Below are positions 43,275-52,140 of a stretch of DNA of 64,000 bases, piece after piece. Both the position numbers and the translations under genes were made by a program. The stretch comes from an uncultured Bdellovibrionales bacterium (GTDB taxonomy: Bacteria; Bdellovibrionota; Bdellovibrionia; Bdellovibrionales; UBA1609): the NCBI GenBank assembly GCA_903833275.1, contig CAILEP010000016.1:124001-188000 (forward strand), in the 5' to 3' direction. Every line of letters begins with the position of its first letter. Within the stretch, counting starts at the first letter, position 1. The notes under the pieces were generated by a model. It searched no databases. It worked only from the letters and a program-made list of their open reading frames with translations, and was not told where the DNA came from.

Positions 43275-44291
43275 ATTAAAAAGCCTAACTTTGCTGCCAT
43301 TTTTAAAGTCATCGTCGCTGCCGGGATTATCACCTGGCTGGCCCGCTCCGACTACCTCAACTGGCACGAGCTGCAGTCGACTCTTCACCCGCTCTACACT
43401 CCGGTCGTTTTTGTGCTGATTGGCTTGATGCTGCTAACCCAAACCGAGCGTTTTCGCCTTCTGCTAGAGGCCCAGGGCGTGCAGATCAGCCGATGGCACA
43501 ACATAAAGCTGTTCTTAATTGGCTCATTTTTTAATTATGTTATCCCGGGGGGCGTCGGCGGCGACGCCATCAAGGCTTTTTACCTTCACAAAGATCTCGG
43601 CCACCAAAGCAAAAGCGTGCCCTACACCGTGCTCTTCGATCGGTTTCTCGGGCTGTATGTGATGCTAGCGATGGCCCTGATTGTTATGATTTTCGATTGG
43701 CCGCGTTTTGCGGCAAGCCGCGAGTTGCAGTCAATTGCGGTTTTTTTCATGATGGCTTTTTTCGGCCTGACCGCAGTGACCGCAATTATGCTCGCCCACA
43801 AAGGCCGCCAGCTTATATTACGATTTGTGCCGATGCGCATGGCCCGACTGCGTGCGATCATTACCACGATCAACACCGCGTTTGAATTCTACGCCCGGGC
43901 GCCTCGCATAGTCCTTTTAAGCATATTCTGGAGCTTTACCTGCCAAGTCGCGGCCGTGCTCTCTCTCTACGCCGTGGGCCTCTCGATGGTCGCGGCCGGG
44001 CGATTAGCCCCTGGTCTCGACTTGCCCCTGCGGTCATTCTTCTTTGTCGCCCCACTCGGCTTTGTACTGTCAGCCATACCCATCGCCCCTGCCGGCATCG
44101 GCCTCGGCCAAGCGGCGTTCTTCTTTTTATTTAATGCCTATCTTGGCCAAAAAACCGCCGTCGGCCCGACCTCAATCACTGTCATGCAAATTGTTATTTT
44201 TTGCTGGAGTCTATTTGGGCTGCTGTTCTACGTCGCCCGTCGCACTCACCCAAAAGACGAATCGATTTCGAAAACTCAGCCTAGTGATTGA
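43275..44291 (+). CDS. UPF0104 / lysylphosphatidylglycerol-synthase-TM-like membrane protein
   Basis: The frame encodes family-like sequence well upstream of the first GTG (43413): KKPNFAAIFKVIVAAGIITW and then ARSDYLNWHELQSTL, which is the usual first helix and loop. No ATG, GTG or TTG is available there; ATT at 43275 is the best start, giving 338 residues with eight or so helices. Signatures are FNYVIPGGVGGDAIKAFYLHKD (about 92) and PIAPAGIGLGQAAFFFLFN (about 265). The family includes integral membrane flippase-like proteins and the membrane part of MprF. The substrate is unknown. The 3' end overlaps the convergent tpiA by 11 nt. Confidence 0.75.
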   Translation: MKKPNFAAIFKVIVAAGIITWLARSDYLNWHELQSTLHPLYTPVVFVLIGLMLLTQTERFRLLLEAQGVQISRWHNIKLFLIGSFFNYVIPGGVGGDAIKAFYLHKDLGHQSKSVPYTVLFDRFLGLYVMLAMALIVMIFDWPRFAASRELQSIAVFFMMAFFGLTAVTAIMLAHKGRQLILRFVPMRMARLRAIITTINTAFEFYARAPRIVLLSIFWSFTCQVAAVLSLYAVGLSMVAAGRLAPGLDLPLRSFFFVAPLGFVLSAIPIAPAGIGLGQAAFFFLFNAYLGQKTAVGPTSITVMQIVIFCWSLFGLLFYVARRTHPKDESISKTQPSD

Positions 44292-45063
44292 GTTTCTCAA
44301 CAATACTGGCGAAATCGCGCGCCTTTAAGCTCGCGCCACCGACGAGAAACCCATCAATGTTGGGCTGCTGCGCCAGAGCGCCTGCATTGTCAGGCTTTAC
44401 ACTGCCGCCATAAAGAATCGAGGTCGCTTCGGCCTTGGCCTCACTAAAAATACCTTCGAGAACTCTTCGAATAGCGGCATGGGCCTCTTCAGCTTGCTCG
44501 TTGGTCGCCACCTTGCCGGTGCCAATCGCCCAAACGGGTTCGTAGGCGATTACAAATCTAGCGTCTGGGTTGACCTGCGATAGCCCAGCTATAATCTGTC
44601 GCGACACCACATCAAGCATACTGCCGGCTTCGCGTTCTTTGAGGGTTTCGCCCACGCAAAGCATTGGGGTTAGCCCGCACTCTACTGCGGCGCGAACTTT
44701 CTTTGCTGCAAACTCGTCGCTTTCAAAAAATAAAGAGCGGCGCTCGCTATGGCCGATCAGAACGTAGGTGGCCCCGGCCGATTTTACTCCGATGGGTGAA
44801 AGTTCGCCGGTAAAGGCGCCTTCGCGTTCGTGAAATATATTTTGAGCGCCAATCTTGGGTTTTTCAGCATACGCTTTGACCGCGTCAACGGCGGCTGCGA
44901 AATCATAAGCCGGGATGAAAAAAACAACTTCAGGGCAGGCAATCGCCGAGGCGGGCGCCTGGCTGCCCGAAAATAAGGGTGCAAATTCGACAAAGAAACT
45001 TTTGGTTTCGTCGGGGGTCTTGAACATCTTCCAGTTGCCGGCCGCGATTTTTTTTCGTGTCAT
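44281..45063 (-). CDS. tpiA: Triosephosphate isomerase
   Basis: This 260-residue protein is a complete TIM-barrel enzyme: RKKIAAGNWKM at the start (Asn and catalytic Lys), LIGHSERR with the catalytic His at about 100, AYEPVWAIGTGKVAT with the catalytic Glu at about 171, and YGGSVKPDNA. It interconverts dihydroxyacetone phosphate and glyceraldehyde 3-phosphate. It is last in a gap-pgk-tpiA operon, 20 nt after pgk. Its 3' end overlaps the convergent membrane-protein gene. Confidence 0.97.
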   Translation of the reverse strand: MTRKKIAAGNWKMFKTPDETKSFFVEFAPLFSGSQAPASAIACPEVVFFIPAYDFAAAVDAVKAYAEKPKIGAQNIFHEREGAFTGELSPIGVKSAGATYVLIGHSERRSLFFESDEFAAKKVRAAVECGLTPMLCVGETLKEREAGSMLDVVSRQIIAGLSQVNPDARFVIAYEPVWAIGTGKVATNEQAEEAHAAIRRVLEGIFSEAKAEATSILYGGSVKPDNAGALAQQPNIDGFLVGGASLKARDFASIVEKLNH

Positions 45064-45083
45064 ATGTTTCTTTATTTCGCCTT

Positions 45084-46307
45084 CTATTTACTTGGGCGCA
45101 ACGCTTCGATGCCCGGCAGCTTATCACCTTGCAAAAATTCGAGACTGGCGCCGCCACCGGTTGAGATGTGAGTCACTTTGTCGGCGTAGCCCGAAGCATT
45201 AATTGCGGCTGCCGAATCGCCCCCACCAACGATCGTGTTTGCGCCCTCGAGTTCAGCCATCGCCTTAGCAATGGCAAAAGTGCCCTGAGCGTATTCTTTG
45301 GTTTCGAAAATGCCCATGGGGCCATTCCAAAACACTGTTTTCGCGCGCGATATTTCAGCGCGATAGAGGTCGGCCGTTCGCGGCCCAATATCAACGCCGA
45401 TGAGGCCATTACCGATGGCTGCAGACTTCGTTGAGGTCAAATCTTTCGTGGCTTCAAGCTTAGGCACCACGCGATGATCGATCGGAAACAAAATCTTTTT
45501 GTTGCGGGCGTCGATACGCTTTATTAGTTCGCCGGCATACTTCACTTTCTCTTTTTCTACTCGCGAGGCACCCACTGCCACGTCTTGGGCCGCGAGAAAG
45601 GTGTAGGCCATCGCCCCACCTATCAAAAAGGTATCAACTCGGTCGATCAAATTTTCAATCACGCCAATCTTGTCGCTCACTTTCGAGCCGCCCAAGATTG
45701 TGACAAAGGGTGCATCTGGTGACACCATCACTTTGTCTAGCATCTCAATCTCGCGCTTCATCAAAAACCCAAGGCCTTTATTTTTAATCTTCGCCGGCAC
45801 GCCGACAATACTGGCGTGGGCGCGATGGCTCGCACCAAAAGCGTCGTTGATATAAATATCGGTGTAAGAGCAAATCGCGTCGGTGAGCCCGTCGCGATTT
45901 TCGGTTTCGTCTTCGTTAAAACGTAAATTTTCGAGAAGAATCATTTGCTTTGGTCTGAGCCCTCGCAAGAGCGCTTTCGGAGCTTCGCTCTCGGGGTCAT
46001 CAACGAGAATCACTTCGACTTCGAGAAGCTCTCTTAAGCGCTCCGCCACCGGGTCGAGAGAGTATTTAAGGCGATCGGCTTTGGCTTCTGGGCCCGACGT
46101 TTGAGGGCGGCCAAAATGTGAAGCCACCACAAGTTTCGCGCCATGCTCAAGAGCATAACGAATCGTTGGTAGAGCTGCGGTGATACGAGTCTCGTCGGTG
46201 ATCTGGCCATTTTTCATCGGCACGTTTAAATCAAGACGCAAAAAGACCCTTTTGTCTTTAAGATCAAAATCTTCAATCGATTTGATACCGGCGAGCGTGC
46301 TTTTCAT
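45084..46307 (-). CDS. pgk: Phosphoglycerate kinase
   Basis: This 407-residue protein has standard motifs: RVFLRLDLNVPMKNG with the substrate-binding Asp/Asn at about 25, ASHFGRP, LLENLRF, the ATP-site LGGSKVSDKI and the C-terminal GGGDSAAAI with STGGGASLEFLQG. It transfers phosphate from 1,3-bisphosphoglycerate to ADP. Its ATG overlaps the gap stop codon by one base (TAATG), so translation is coupled. Length is normal. Confidence 0.97.
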   Translation of the reverse strand: MKSTLAGIKSIEDFDLKDKRVFLRLDLNVPMKNGQITDETRITAALPTIRYALEHGAKLVVASHFGRPQTSGPEAKADRLKYSLDPVAERLRELLEVEVILVDDPESEAPKALLRGLRPKQMILLENLRFNEDETENRDGLTDAICSYTDIYINDAFGASHRAHASIVGVPAKIKNKGLGFLMKREIEMLDKVMVSPDAPFVTILGGSKVSDKIGVIENLIDRVDTFLIGGAMAYTFLAAQDVAVGASRVEKEKVKYAGELIKRIDARNKKILFPIDHRVVPKLEATKDLTSTKSAAIGNGLIGVDIGPRTADLYRAEISRAKTVFWNGPMGIFETKEYAQGTFAIAKAMAELEGANTIVGGGDSAAAINASGYADKVTHISTGGGASLEFLQGDKLPGIEALRPSK

Positions 46308-47311
46308 TAAATCCCTCGTGATTGCATGTAGAGAGCGGTGTCGACCATTCGAAGTGAAAAGGCATATTCGTTGTCATACCAAGAAAATATTTTGGCCATT
46401 CTTGGGCCCATCACCATGGTGCTTTGGGTGTCGACGATCGAGCTATACGGGTTGCCAATAAAATCGCTGCTAACAAGCGGTGCATCTTCGCAATGCAATA
46501 CGCCCTTAAGCGAACCCGCGGCAGCCTCTCGAAACGCATTGTTAATCGACTCAGCCGTAATATCTTTTTTTGTAGTGATAACAAGATCGACAAGGCTTAC
46601 ATCCGGGGTCGGCACTCGCACCGAGATGCCATTCAACTTGCCATTGAGCTCAGGCATTACGAGGCCAACGGCTTTTGCCGCACCTGTTGTGGTTGGCACC
46701 ATCGAAAGAGCCGCCGCACGCGCGCGCCGTAAATCTTTGTGGGGCGCATCTAAAATCGGCTGATCGTTCGTATAAGAATGCACGGTCGTCATCAACCCAT
46801 GCTCGATGCCAAACGTCTCGTGCAAAACTTTTGCGATCGGGGCCAGACAGTTTGTCGTGCACGAAGCATTGCTGACGATGGTGTGAACTTTTGGGTCGTA
46901 ATTTTCGTGGTTGATACCATAAACAATTGTAAGGTCGACATCTTTGGCGGGGGCTGACACCATCACGCGCTTGGCACCAGCTTGCAAGTGCTTAGCCGCG
47001 GCTTCTTTGTCAGTGAAGACACCGGTGCATTCGAGAACGAGGTCGACGCCCAATTCTTTCCAAGGCAATTGGGTCGGGTCTTTGATTTTTGTGTAACGGA
47101 TTTTTCGCCCATTCACTGTGATGCTGGTTTCATCATGCTTCACTTCAGCCGGCAAGGTGCGGTGGGTGCTGTCATATTTAAGAAGATGGGCCGATGTTTT
47201 CGAATCGCAGAGATCATTGATGGCCACGACATCGAACTTTTCAAAACCGGCACGAAAGAAAATTCGACCAATTCGACCGAAACCATTAATTGCGACTTTT
47301 AATTTTGCCAT
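46307..47311 (-). CDS. gap: Glyceraldehyde-3-phosphate dehydrogenase, type I
   Basis: This 334-residue protein has INGFGRIGR (NAD binding), the catalytic Cys in SNASCTTNCLAP at about 153, TVHSYTNDQ with the catalytic His, and WYDNEYAFSLRM near the C-terminus. It oxidises glyceraldehyde 3-phosphate with NAD. It is the first gene of the glycolytic operon; GAGGAG lies upstream of the ATG. Confidence 0.97.
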   Translation of the reverse strand: MAKLKVAINGFGRIGRIFFRAGFEKFDVVAINDLCDSKTSAHLLKYDSTHRTLPAEVKHDETSITVNGRKIRYTKIKDPTQLPWKELGVDLVLECTGVFTDKEAAAKHLQAGAKRVMVSAPAKDVDLTIVYGINHENYDPKVHTIVSNASCTTNCLAPIAKVLHETFGIEHGLMTTVHSYTNDQPILDAPHKDLRRARAAALSMVPTTTGAAKAVGLVMPELNGKLNGISVRVPTPDVSLVDLVITTKKDITAESINNAFREAAAGSLKGVLHCEDAPLVSSDFIGNPYSSIVDTQSTMVMGPRMAKIFSWYDNEYAFSLRMVDTALYMQSRGI

Positions 47312-47366
47312 GCTTTGAAGCTCCTCATTTATTTTTCTAAAATTAAATTTGTTAAAAAATAGCCAG

Positions 47367-48161
47367 TTAAATGCTCAAACGATTAAAAAGCTTTCTTGCG
47401 TTCTCAGTCGTAGCTCGCGCGAGCTCTTCAAGAGAAACACCCTTGATTTCAGCTACCACGCGCGCCGTGTGTATCATCATCGCGGGTTCGTTCTTTTTGC
47501 CACGAAAAGGCACCGGAGTCAAAAACGGCGCATCGGTCTCGATGTGCAAGCGATCGAGTGGCACTGTTTTGACTGTCGCGCGCAGACTATCGGCGTTTTT
47601 AAAGGTCACGACTCCGCTGATTGAAATATTGTAACCCACATCAAGAGCGCCATCAGCAAGACGTTGGGTGCCAGTAAAGCAATGCATAAGACCGCGCACC
47701 CTCCCCTTGAACTCATTGAGAATGACAATGGTGTCTTCTTCGGCGTCACGCGAGTGGATCTCCACCGGCAGCTTGAAATCTGCAGCAAGCTGCATTTGTT
47801 TTCTAAAAACTTGGCGCTGCACTTCACGATCTGAATGCTCGTAAAAATAATCGAGACCAATTTCGCCGACGGCGACGATGCGCTTGTCATTGAGGTGAGC
47901 CCGCATAAAAGCCTCGGCCTCGTCGTTGTAATCTTTGGCCTCGTGAGGGTGAATGCCCAAGGTACCAAAAACCTGCGGCTTCAGGGCCTCGACCATCTCA
48001 ACAATTTTGAGATGATCAGCGTGATGGGTGCCGATCGTGATCATGTGATCAACACCTGCTTCACGCGCCGCCTTCAATACGATTTGCGGGTCGAGCTCGA
48101 GCATGTCGATGTGGGTGTGGACATCTATAAAACCGCCGACATAACTTCCGTCGGTGCTCAT
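47367..48161 (-). CDS. tatD: TatD-family metal-dependent deoxyribonuclease
   Basis: This 264-residue protein has the metal ligands of the family: FIDVHTHID near the start, the Glu in VAVGEIGLDYFYE at about 96, PVEIHSRDAEEDT, MHCFTG at about 157 and the Asp in HIETDAPFLTP at about 206. TatD enzymes are 3'-5' exonucleases acting on DNA in repair or degradation. It overlaps holB by 4 nt, so tmk, holB and tatD form one unit, a common bacterial arrangement. Confidence 0.92.
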   Translation of the reverse strand: MSTDGSYVGGFIDVHTHIDMLELDPQIVLKAAREAGVDHMITIGTHHADHLKIVEMVEALKPQVFGTLGIHPHEAKDYNDEAEAFMRAHLNDKRIVAVGEIGLDYFYEHSDREVQRQVFRKQMQLAADFKLPVEIHSRDAEEDTIVILNEFKGRVRGLMHCFTGTQRLADGALDVGYNISISGVVTFKNADSLRATVKTVPLDRLHIETDAPFLTPVPFRGKKNEPAMMIHTARVVAEIKGVSLEELARATTENARKLFNRLSI

Positions 48162-49078
48162 GAGAGACCTCGCGCTTGATAGATTAAATTTTCAAAGGTC
48201 AGTTGAATATCGCAATGGCCGGCCAAATCATATTCGACAGATGTTAGCAAACTGCCGAAATTGGCGAGGTGAATCTCGCTTACCGCATGAAGCTCTTGAT
48301 AACCGGCATTGAGGTTTGGATATCTCAGCGGCGCAATATCGAACTTAGAACACCAAACATCGCGCGCAAATTCGCGCCAATGCCCGGCCACCTTCAAACC
48401 CACATCTCGATCTGAAACCAGTTCGCGAGTGGTCGCAATAGCTTGGGCTGGTTCATTCGACTGCCAGATCTGCGCGAAAGCCGCCCACGCCGCGTGAGTC
48501 AATTCGGTGTCGCCCTCTTCGCGGCCAAGATCGCGCAATTCATTTTTTGAAAGCGATTTAAATCGAATGATTTGCGAGCGCGAACGAATGGTGCGCAATA
48601 CGCTGTCTTGGGTCGGAGCAATGAGAATAAAGTGCACTCCGGCGGGAGGCTCTTCAATTGACTTCAAGAGTGCATTGGCCGCTTGTGGGTTCATCTTGTG
48701 GGCTTCGTCAATGACCACCACTCGATGCCGACCGATATTTGAAAGGCTCAGCTGCGCCACCACTTCGCGAGTCGCATCGATTTTGATCACGCCATTTTCT
48801 GGCTCGAGCAAAATCAAACCCTCGCTCTGACGATTGGCAACGCGAGCGCAAGACGGGCAAACGCCACAGGCCTCGAGAGTTTTTTCGCAGAGCAAAGCTT
48901 GGGCGATGCCAAGTGCCACGAGCTTCTTGCCCTGAGCTCGCGGCCCAACAAAAAGCCAGCTGCTGGGGGCTCGTTCAGCTCGAATGGCGCTCAAAAGTTT
49001 TTCAATCGTCGCGCCGTGCCCGACGACATCAGTGAGAATTCGCTTCGAATTTACAGAGGTTTCTTTTAGGCCGGCCAC
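48158..49078 (-). CDS. holB: DNA polymerase III delta' subunit
   Basis: This 306-residue AAA+ clamp-loader subunit has a P-loop-like GPRAQGKKLVA, a zinc module (C-x8-C-x2-C-x2-C: CEKTLEACGVCPSC), HRVVVIDEAHKMNPQAANALLKSIEEPP (Walker B and SRC region) and RSRSQIIRF. The Walker A ends GKK instead of GKT/S, fitting a delta' that binds but may not hydrolyse ATP. It is sandwiched between tmk (13-nt overlap) and tatD. Confidence 0.92.
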   Translation of the reverse strand: MAGLKETSVNSKRILTDVVGHGATIEKLLSAIRAERAPSSWLFVGPRAQGKKLVALGIAQALLCEKTLEACGVCPSCARVANRQSEGLILLEPENGVIKIDATREVVAQLSLSNIGRHRVVVIDEAHKMNPQAANALLKSIEEPPAGVHFILIAPTQDSVLRTIRSRSQIIRFKSLSKNELRDLGREEGDTELTHAAWAAFAQIWQSNEPAQAIATTRELVSDRDVGLKVAGHWREFARDVWCSKFDIAPLRYPNLNAGYQELHAVSEIHLANFGSLLTSVEYDLAGHCDIQLTFENLIYQARGLS

Positions 49079-49713
49079 AGTTTTCGCTCTTTCAGTTTGG
49101 CCATGAGTTCTAACATCAATTCACTGGGCTTGCGAGAAGCATCGAGCACGAGCCAACTCTGTTGGTTTTCTTTTGCTAAGTCCAGGTAGCGCTGGCGCAC
49201 CCGCTCGTGAAAATCTTTATTTTCGCTTTCGAAGCGATCGAGATCGCGACCCTGCATTCGGCGCATCGCCTCCGCCGTTGTCAGATCGAGCAGAACCCAT
49301 AGCGCTGGGGCTAAATCTTGAGTGGCAAAACTATTAAGTTGATCGATCGTCTTGCGATCAAGGCCACGGCCACCCGCCTGAAAGGCAATGCTCGAGGCTG
49401 AAAACCGGTCACAAATGACCCAGTGTTTTTTGGCCAGCGCCGGCTCAATGACTTTGTCGCAATGTTGAGCCCTCGCGGCCTCATAGAGAAGCAACTCGGC
49501 TCGCGCAACCGGGCTTTCACCGTCTTTGGTGAGTAAAAGTTCGCGAATTTTTTCGCCAAGCTCAGTACCGCCTGGCTCACGGGTTAAAACTACGGACTCA
49601 CCTAAAGTGGTCAGCTCGCGCTTGAGGCCCTCGATCAAAGTCGACTTTCCGGCCCCATCGAGCCCTTCAAAAACTATAAAATGCATAGTGTTTTTTGGCT
49701 CTATGAGCGCCAT
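49066..49713 (-). CDS. tmk: Thymidylate kinase
   Basis: This 215-residue protein has the P-loop FEGLDGAGKSTL at about 14-25, LTREPGGTELGEKIRELL (DRX-like and TMP-binding), and DRFSASSIAFQAGGRGLD. It phosphorylates dTMP to dTDP. The ATG at 49713 has GGTG upstream; a second ATG 27 nt in is possible. It is first of the tmk-holB-tatD unit. Confidence 0.95.
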   Translation of the reverse strand: MALIEPKNTMHFIVFEGLDGAGKSTLIEGLKRELTTLGESVVLTREPGGTELGEKIRELLLTKDGESPVARAELLLYEAARAQHCDKVIEPALAKKHWVICDRFSASSIAFQAGGRGLDRKTIDQLNSFATQDLAPALWVLLDLTTAEAMRRMQGRDLDRFESENKDFHERVRQRYLDLAKENQQSWLVLDASRKPSELMLELMAKLKERKLWPA

Positions 49714-49826
49714 CTGTCACCGTATCTTTTGGCCCGTGACCCATAGCGTCAAGTGAGGAGTCAGACAGCCTGCTCAGAATGTAGGCGCACCTCACCTTTT
49801 GGCCCAATTGCACCGATAAAGTACGC

Positions 49827-50789
49827 ATGAGTAGCGACGAAAAACTAAAGCTAAGATCAAATCAAAAGATTCGTGTATTGATCGCCGACCAAGATGGCCA
49901 GGCGGCCCGTCGTATTTTTGATTTTCTTCTGCAAAGCGGCTTTGAAGTTAAGCTTGCGGCCAACGGTAGCGAGGCCAAAAAACAGCTGGTTTCATGGAAG
50001 CCAAAGGTGATGTTGGTTGATCTGCTACTCCCCAACGCGAATGCTTTCGATATTCTTCAATTTATTCAGTCTGACAAATCGCTACGAGATCACCAGCCTG
50101 CAGTTATTATTATGTCGGGCCACAACTCTGAAGAGAACGTGAAAGAGGCCTATTTGCGCGGGGCGCGCGATTACATGCCCCGGCCGATTCTCTTTCAAGA
50201 TTTGCTTTCCCGCTTGGTGTTTCATTGTCGTGAAGTGCGTGAGCTCGAGAAGGGGCACGAAAATGCCGCGTCGAACTCGCTTAAGCTTGCTGACATTGTG
50301 ATGACGCAAGCTCTGCAAAAACTGCCGCTTGAAGAAATGCTTTTTCATTTTACGCGAATGGCTGGCCTCAAAATGCGAAGCCTTCGCTGCTCGGTTATAC
50401 ACTATGTGACCCAAGAACGCGGGGTCGTAATCGCTTCGAGCGATCGTCGCGATATCGCCGGCTACCCTCTCGATTTACGCAAATACCCCGAGGTGCAACT
50501 GGTGGTGAACACCGGTCGAACCATCGTCATCGACGATCTTGGCGAAAGCAAAGCTCTCAGCCGAATCAAAGCTGAATTTAAAGATATTAGTTTCAACGCG
50601 CTTGTGGTTTCGCCGATTTTCTGTCGAGGCAAAGCTTTCGGAGTTCTCTCAATTCGCATGCCGCCGACCGTGGGCCGCATTAAAGACGATGATGTTCGAT
50701 TCGTAGAGTATCTCGCAAAAGTTATGAGCCTATTTCTCGCGAGCCAGAGTCTTGAAGATCTCGGCCGCTACGGCTTAATGTCAGCTTAG
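49827..50789 (+). CDS. Response-regulator receiver fused to a GAF domain
   Basis: This 320-residue protein has a receiver at about 12-130 (VLIADQDG, phospho-acceptor Asp in VMLVDLLLP at about 72, Thr/Ser-position IIMSGH) and a GAF-like domain at about 155-310 (LRCSVIHYVTQERGVVIASSD, ALVVSPIFCRGKAFGVLSIRMP). The conserved receiver Lys is Arg here (DYMPRP). No DNA-binding or enzymatic output is seen, so it likely acts through protein contacts or as a ligand-binding relay. It is monocistronic, followed by a hairpin. Confidence 0.8.
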   Translation: MSSDEKLKLRSNQKIRVLIADQDGQAARRIFDFLLQSGFEVKLAANGSEAKKQLVSWKPKVMLVDLLLPNANAFDILQFIQSDKSLRDHQPAVIIMSGHNSEENVKEAYLRGARDYMPRPILFQDLLSRLVFHCREVRELEKGHENAASNSLKLADIVMTQALQKLPLEEMLFHFTRMAGLKMRSLRCSVIHYVTQERGVVIASSDRRDIAGYPLDLRKYPEVQLVVNTGRTIVIDDLGESKALSRIKAEFKDISFNALVVSPIFCRGKAFGVLSIRMPPTVGRIKDDDVRFVEYLAKVMSLFLASQSLEDLGRYGLMSA

Positions 50790-50798
50790 TTCGGCAGA

Positions 50799-50823
50799 TT
50801 GAGGTGACAAACTGGCACCTCAA
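50799..50823 (+). terminator. Hairpin downstream of the receiver-GAF gene
   Basis: TTGAGGTG (50799-50806) pairs perfectly with CACCTCAA (50816-50823) around a 9-nt loop, 10 nt past the stop codon. A U-rich tract is not immediate. The loop and 3' arm match the hairpin at 37893-37911. Confidence 0.5.
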
Positions 50824-50956
50824 AAATTCCTCTTCTCTCTCAGCTAGTTAAAACATAAAATCGCCTTAGCCAATCGTCCAGATGGCCATAACATCACCGG
50901 GCGTTAATTGTCTTTTTACTTTTTTGCTCTACGATTTTCAAACAGAGGTGGGTTCT

Positions 50957-52003
50957 ATGCGAAAAACAGGCAGTTCTTTATTGGTTTTAATTTTATTTTT
51001 TAGTCTAGCGGCTCATTCATCCGACTTACTATCTTCTGGCGTTGAAAATGAGGTCGAAAAAGTTAAGCTCGAAAAAATAAATATCTCTGATGAAAAGCGT
51101 TGTGTAGTCGCGATTGATAAAGTGCGCAACACTCGACTTCTCTACTTGGGCGGAGTTTCATTGGGCACCCTCGCGGGTTATTTTTCCGCACAAAAAGCTT
51201 TGGCGGCAAAGGTTGCCAGCATTTCGAATAGTGCAGAGATTGCTGGTAAAGTAGCCGAGAGTCTAAAGGGCGATAGCAAGGGCTACTCCAAAATTCTCGA
51301 GATAGCGAAATCTTCAGCTGGTGATTTAGCCGGAATGATCGAGCAATTAGACCAATATCTCGCTAGCGTTCGTGAGCTTAAATTTGTAACTCAGCCCTGG
51401 GGCGAAATCACAAGCCGAGAGTCTATTGCCGAGATAGTTAGGTTAAAAGGCGAGCTCGTAAATTTACGTGCGCGAATCAATCCACTTATAACATTTTCTG
51501 AAAGTGAAACTATTACGTTTGGTCATTCTAAAGGCGCCATAGATGCGTCGGAAAGTGTCATAAAATATATTGCGCTTAGTAAGCAATATGATGGGGTCTT
51601 GGCCAAAATTCGTTCAGCCACAACAAAGGCTCAAATCGCCTTGGGTGTTGAACTTGTTGGTCTATCAAAATCCGTCGCTCGATCAAAATTTGCGCTCACA
51701 CTATTAAAGCAAGCGCCTAAGTTTGCGGCTTTACTTGGGGGTGCGGCAGCAGATGTGGCTATTGGGCTTTTGACTCCGGGTGATCTCGACAAGGGCACGC
51801 CGGGCGAATGGCTTACCTCTGATGAGGTCTTGTTTAATCCGAATACGTCATCATCAAAATTTTGTCACATTTATCAAGTTTATGCTGACCCAGAAGATCG
51901 CGCAAAAATAGAGAAAAAAATTGGCTCAGCGATGACACTTATTGATCAAGAAAGTAAAAGCGCCGCCAATGGTGGCAGTGGTGGTCAGGCTGCGACCAAG
52001 TAG
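50957..52003 (+). CDS. Exported helical protein, unknown function
   Basis: This 348-residue protein starts at the ATG at 50957, which has GAGGTG upstream and opens a signal peptide (RKTGSSLLVLILFFSLAAHSS). A longer frame from 50882 has no such site. The mature protein is mainly amphipathic helices with a glycine/alanine-rich LGGAAADVAIGLL hydrophobic stretch near residue 270 that could span or touch a membrane, and a Gly/Ser-rich tail (NGGSGGQ). Two cysteines (KRCVVAID, KFCHIYQV) may pair. The family is not recognised. Confidence 0.6.
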   Translation: MRKTGSSLLVLILFFSLAAHSSDLLSSGVENEVEKVKLEKINISDEKRCVVAIDKVRNTRLLYLGGVSLGTLAGYFSAQKALAAKVASISNSAEIAGKVAESLKGDSKGYSKILEIAKSSAGDLAGMIEQLDQYLASVRELKFVTQPWGEITSRESIAEIVRLKGELVNLRARINPLITFSESETITFGHSKGAIDASESVIKYIALSKQYDGVLAKIRSATTKAQIALGVELVGLSKSVARSKFALTLLKQAPKFAALLGGAAADVAIGLLTPGDLDKGTPGEWLTSDEVLFNPNTSSSKFCHIYQVYADPEDRAKIEKKIGSAMTLIDQESKSAANGGSGGQAATK

Positions 52004-52140
52004 GCTTTGCCAATGCTGAATGACACCCCGGCAAATGATTCACCGGCATCGGGGTCTGTAAATTTAACGACTGGCTCGACGATGATGGTAATCTAAATTT
52101 TTGAGTAGCGACCTTTGCTTGCCGTTGCTTTCACCACTAC

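Noticed and set aside
43115..43333. Minus-strand frame opposite the start of the UPF0104 gene
   Set aside because: It is antisense to family-like coding sequence and lacks a ribosome-binding site.
48158..49078. Clamp-loader gene as dnaX
   Set aside because: Length (306 residues), altered Walker A and tmk-holB-tatD order fit delta' rather than tau/gamma.
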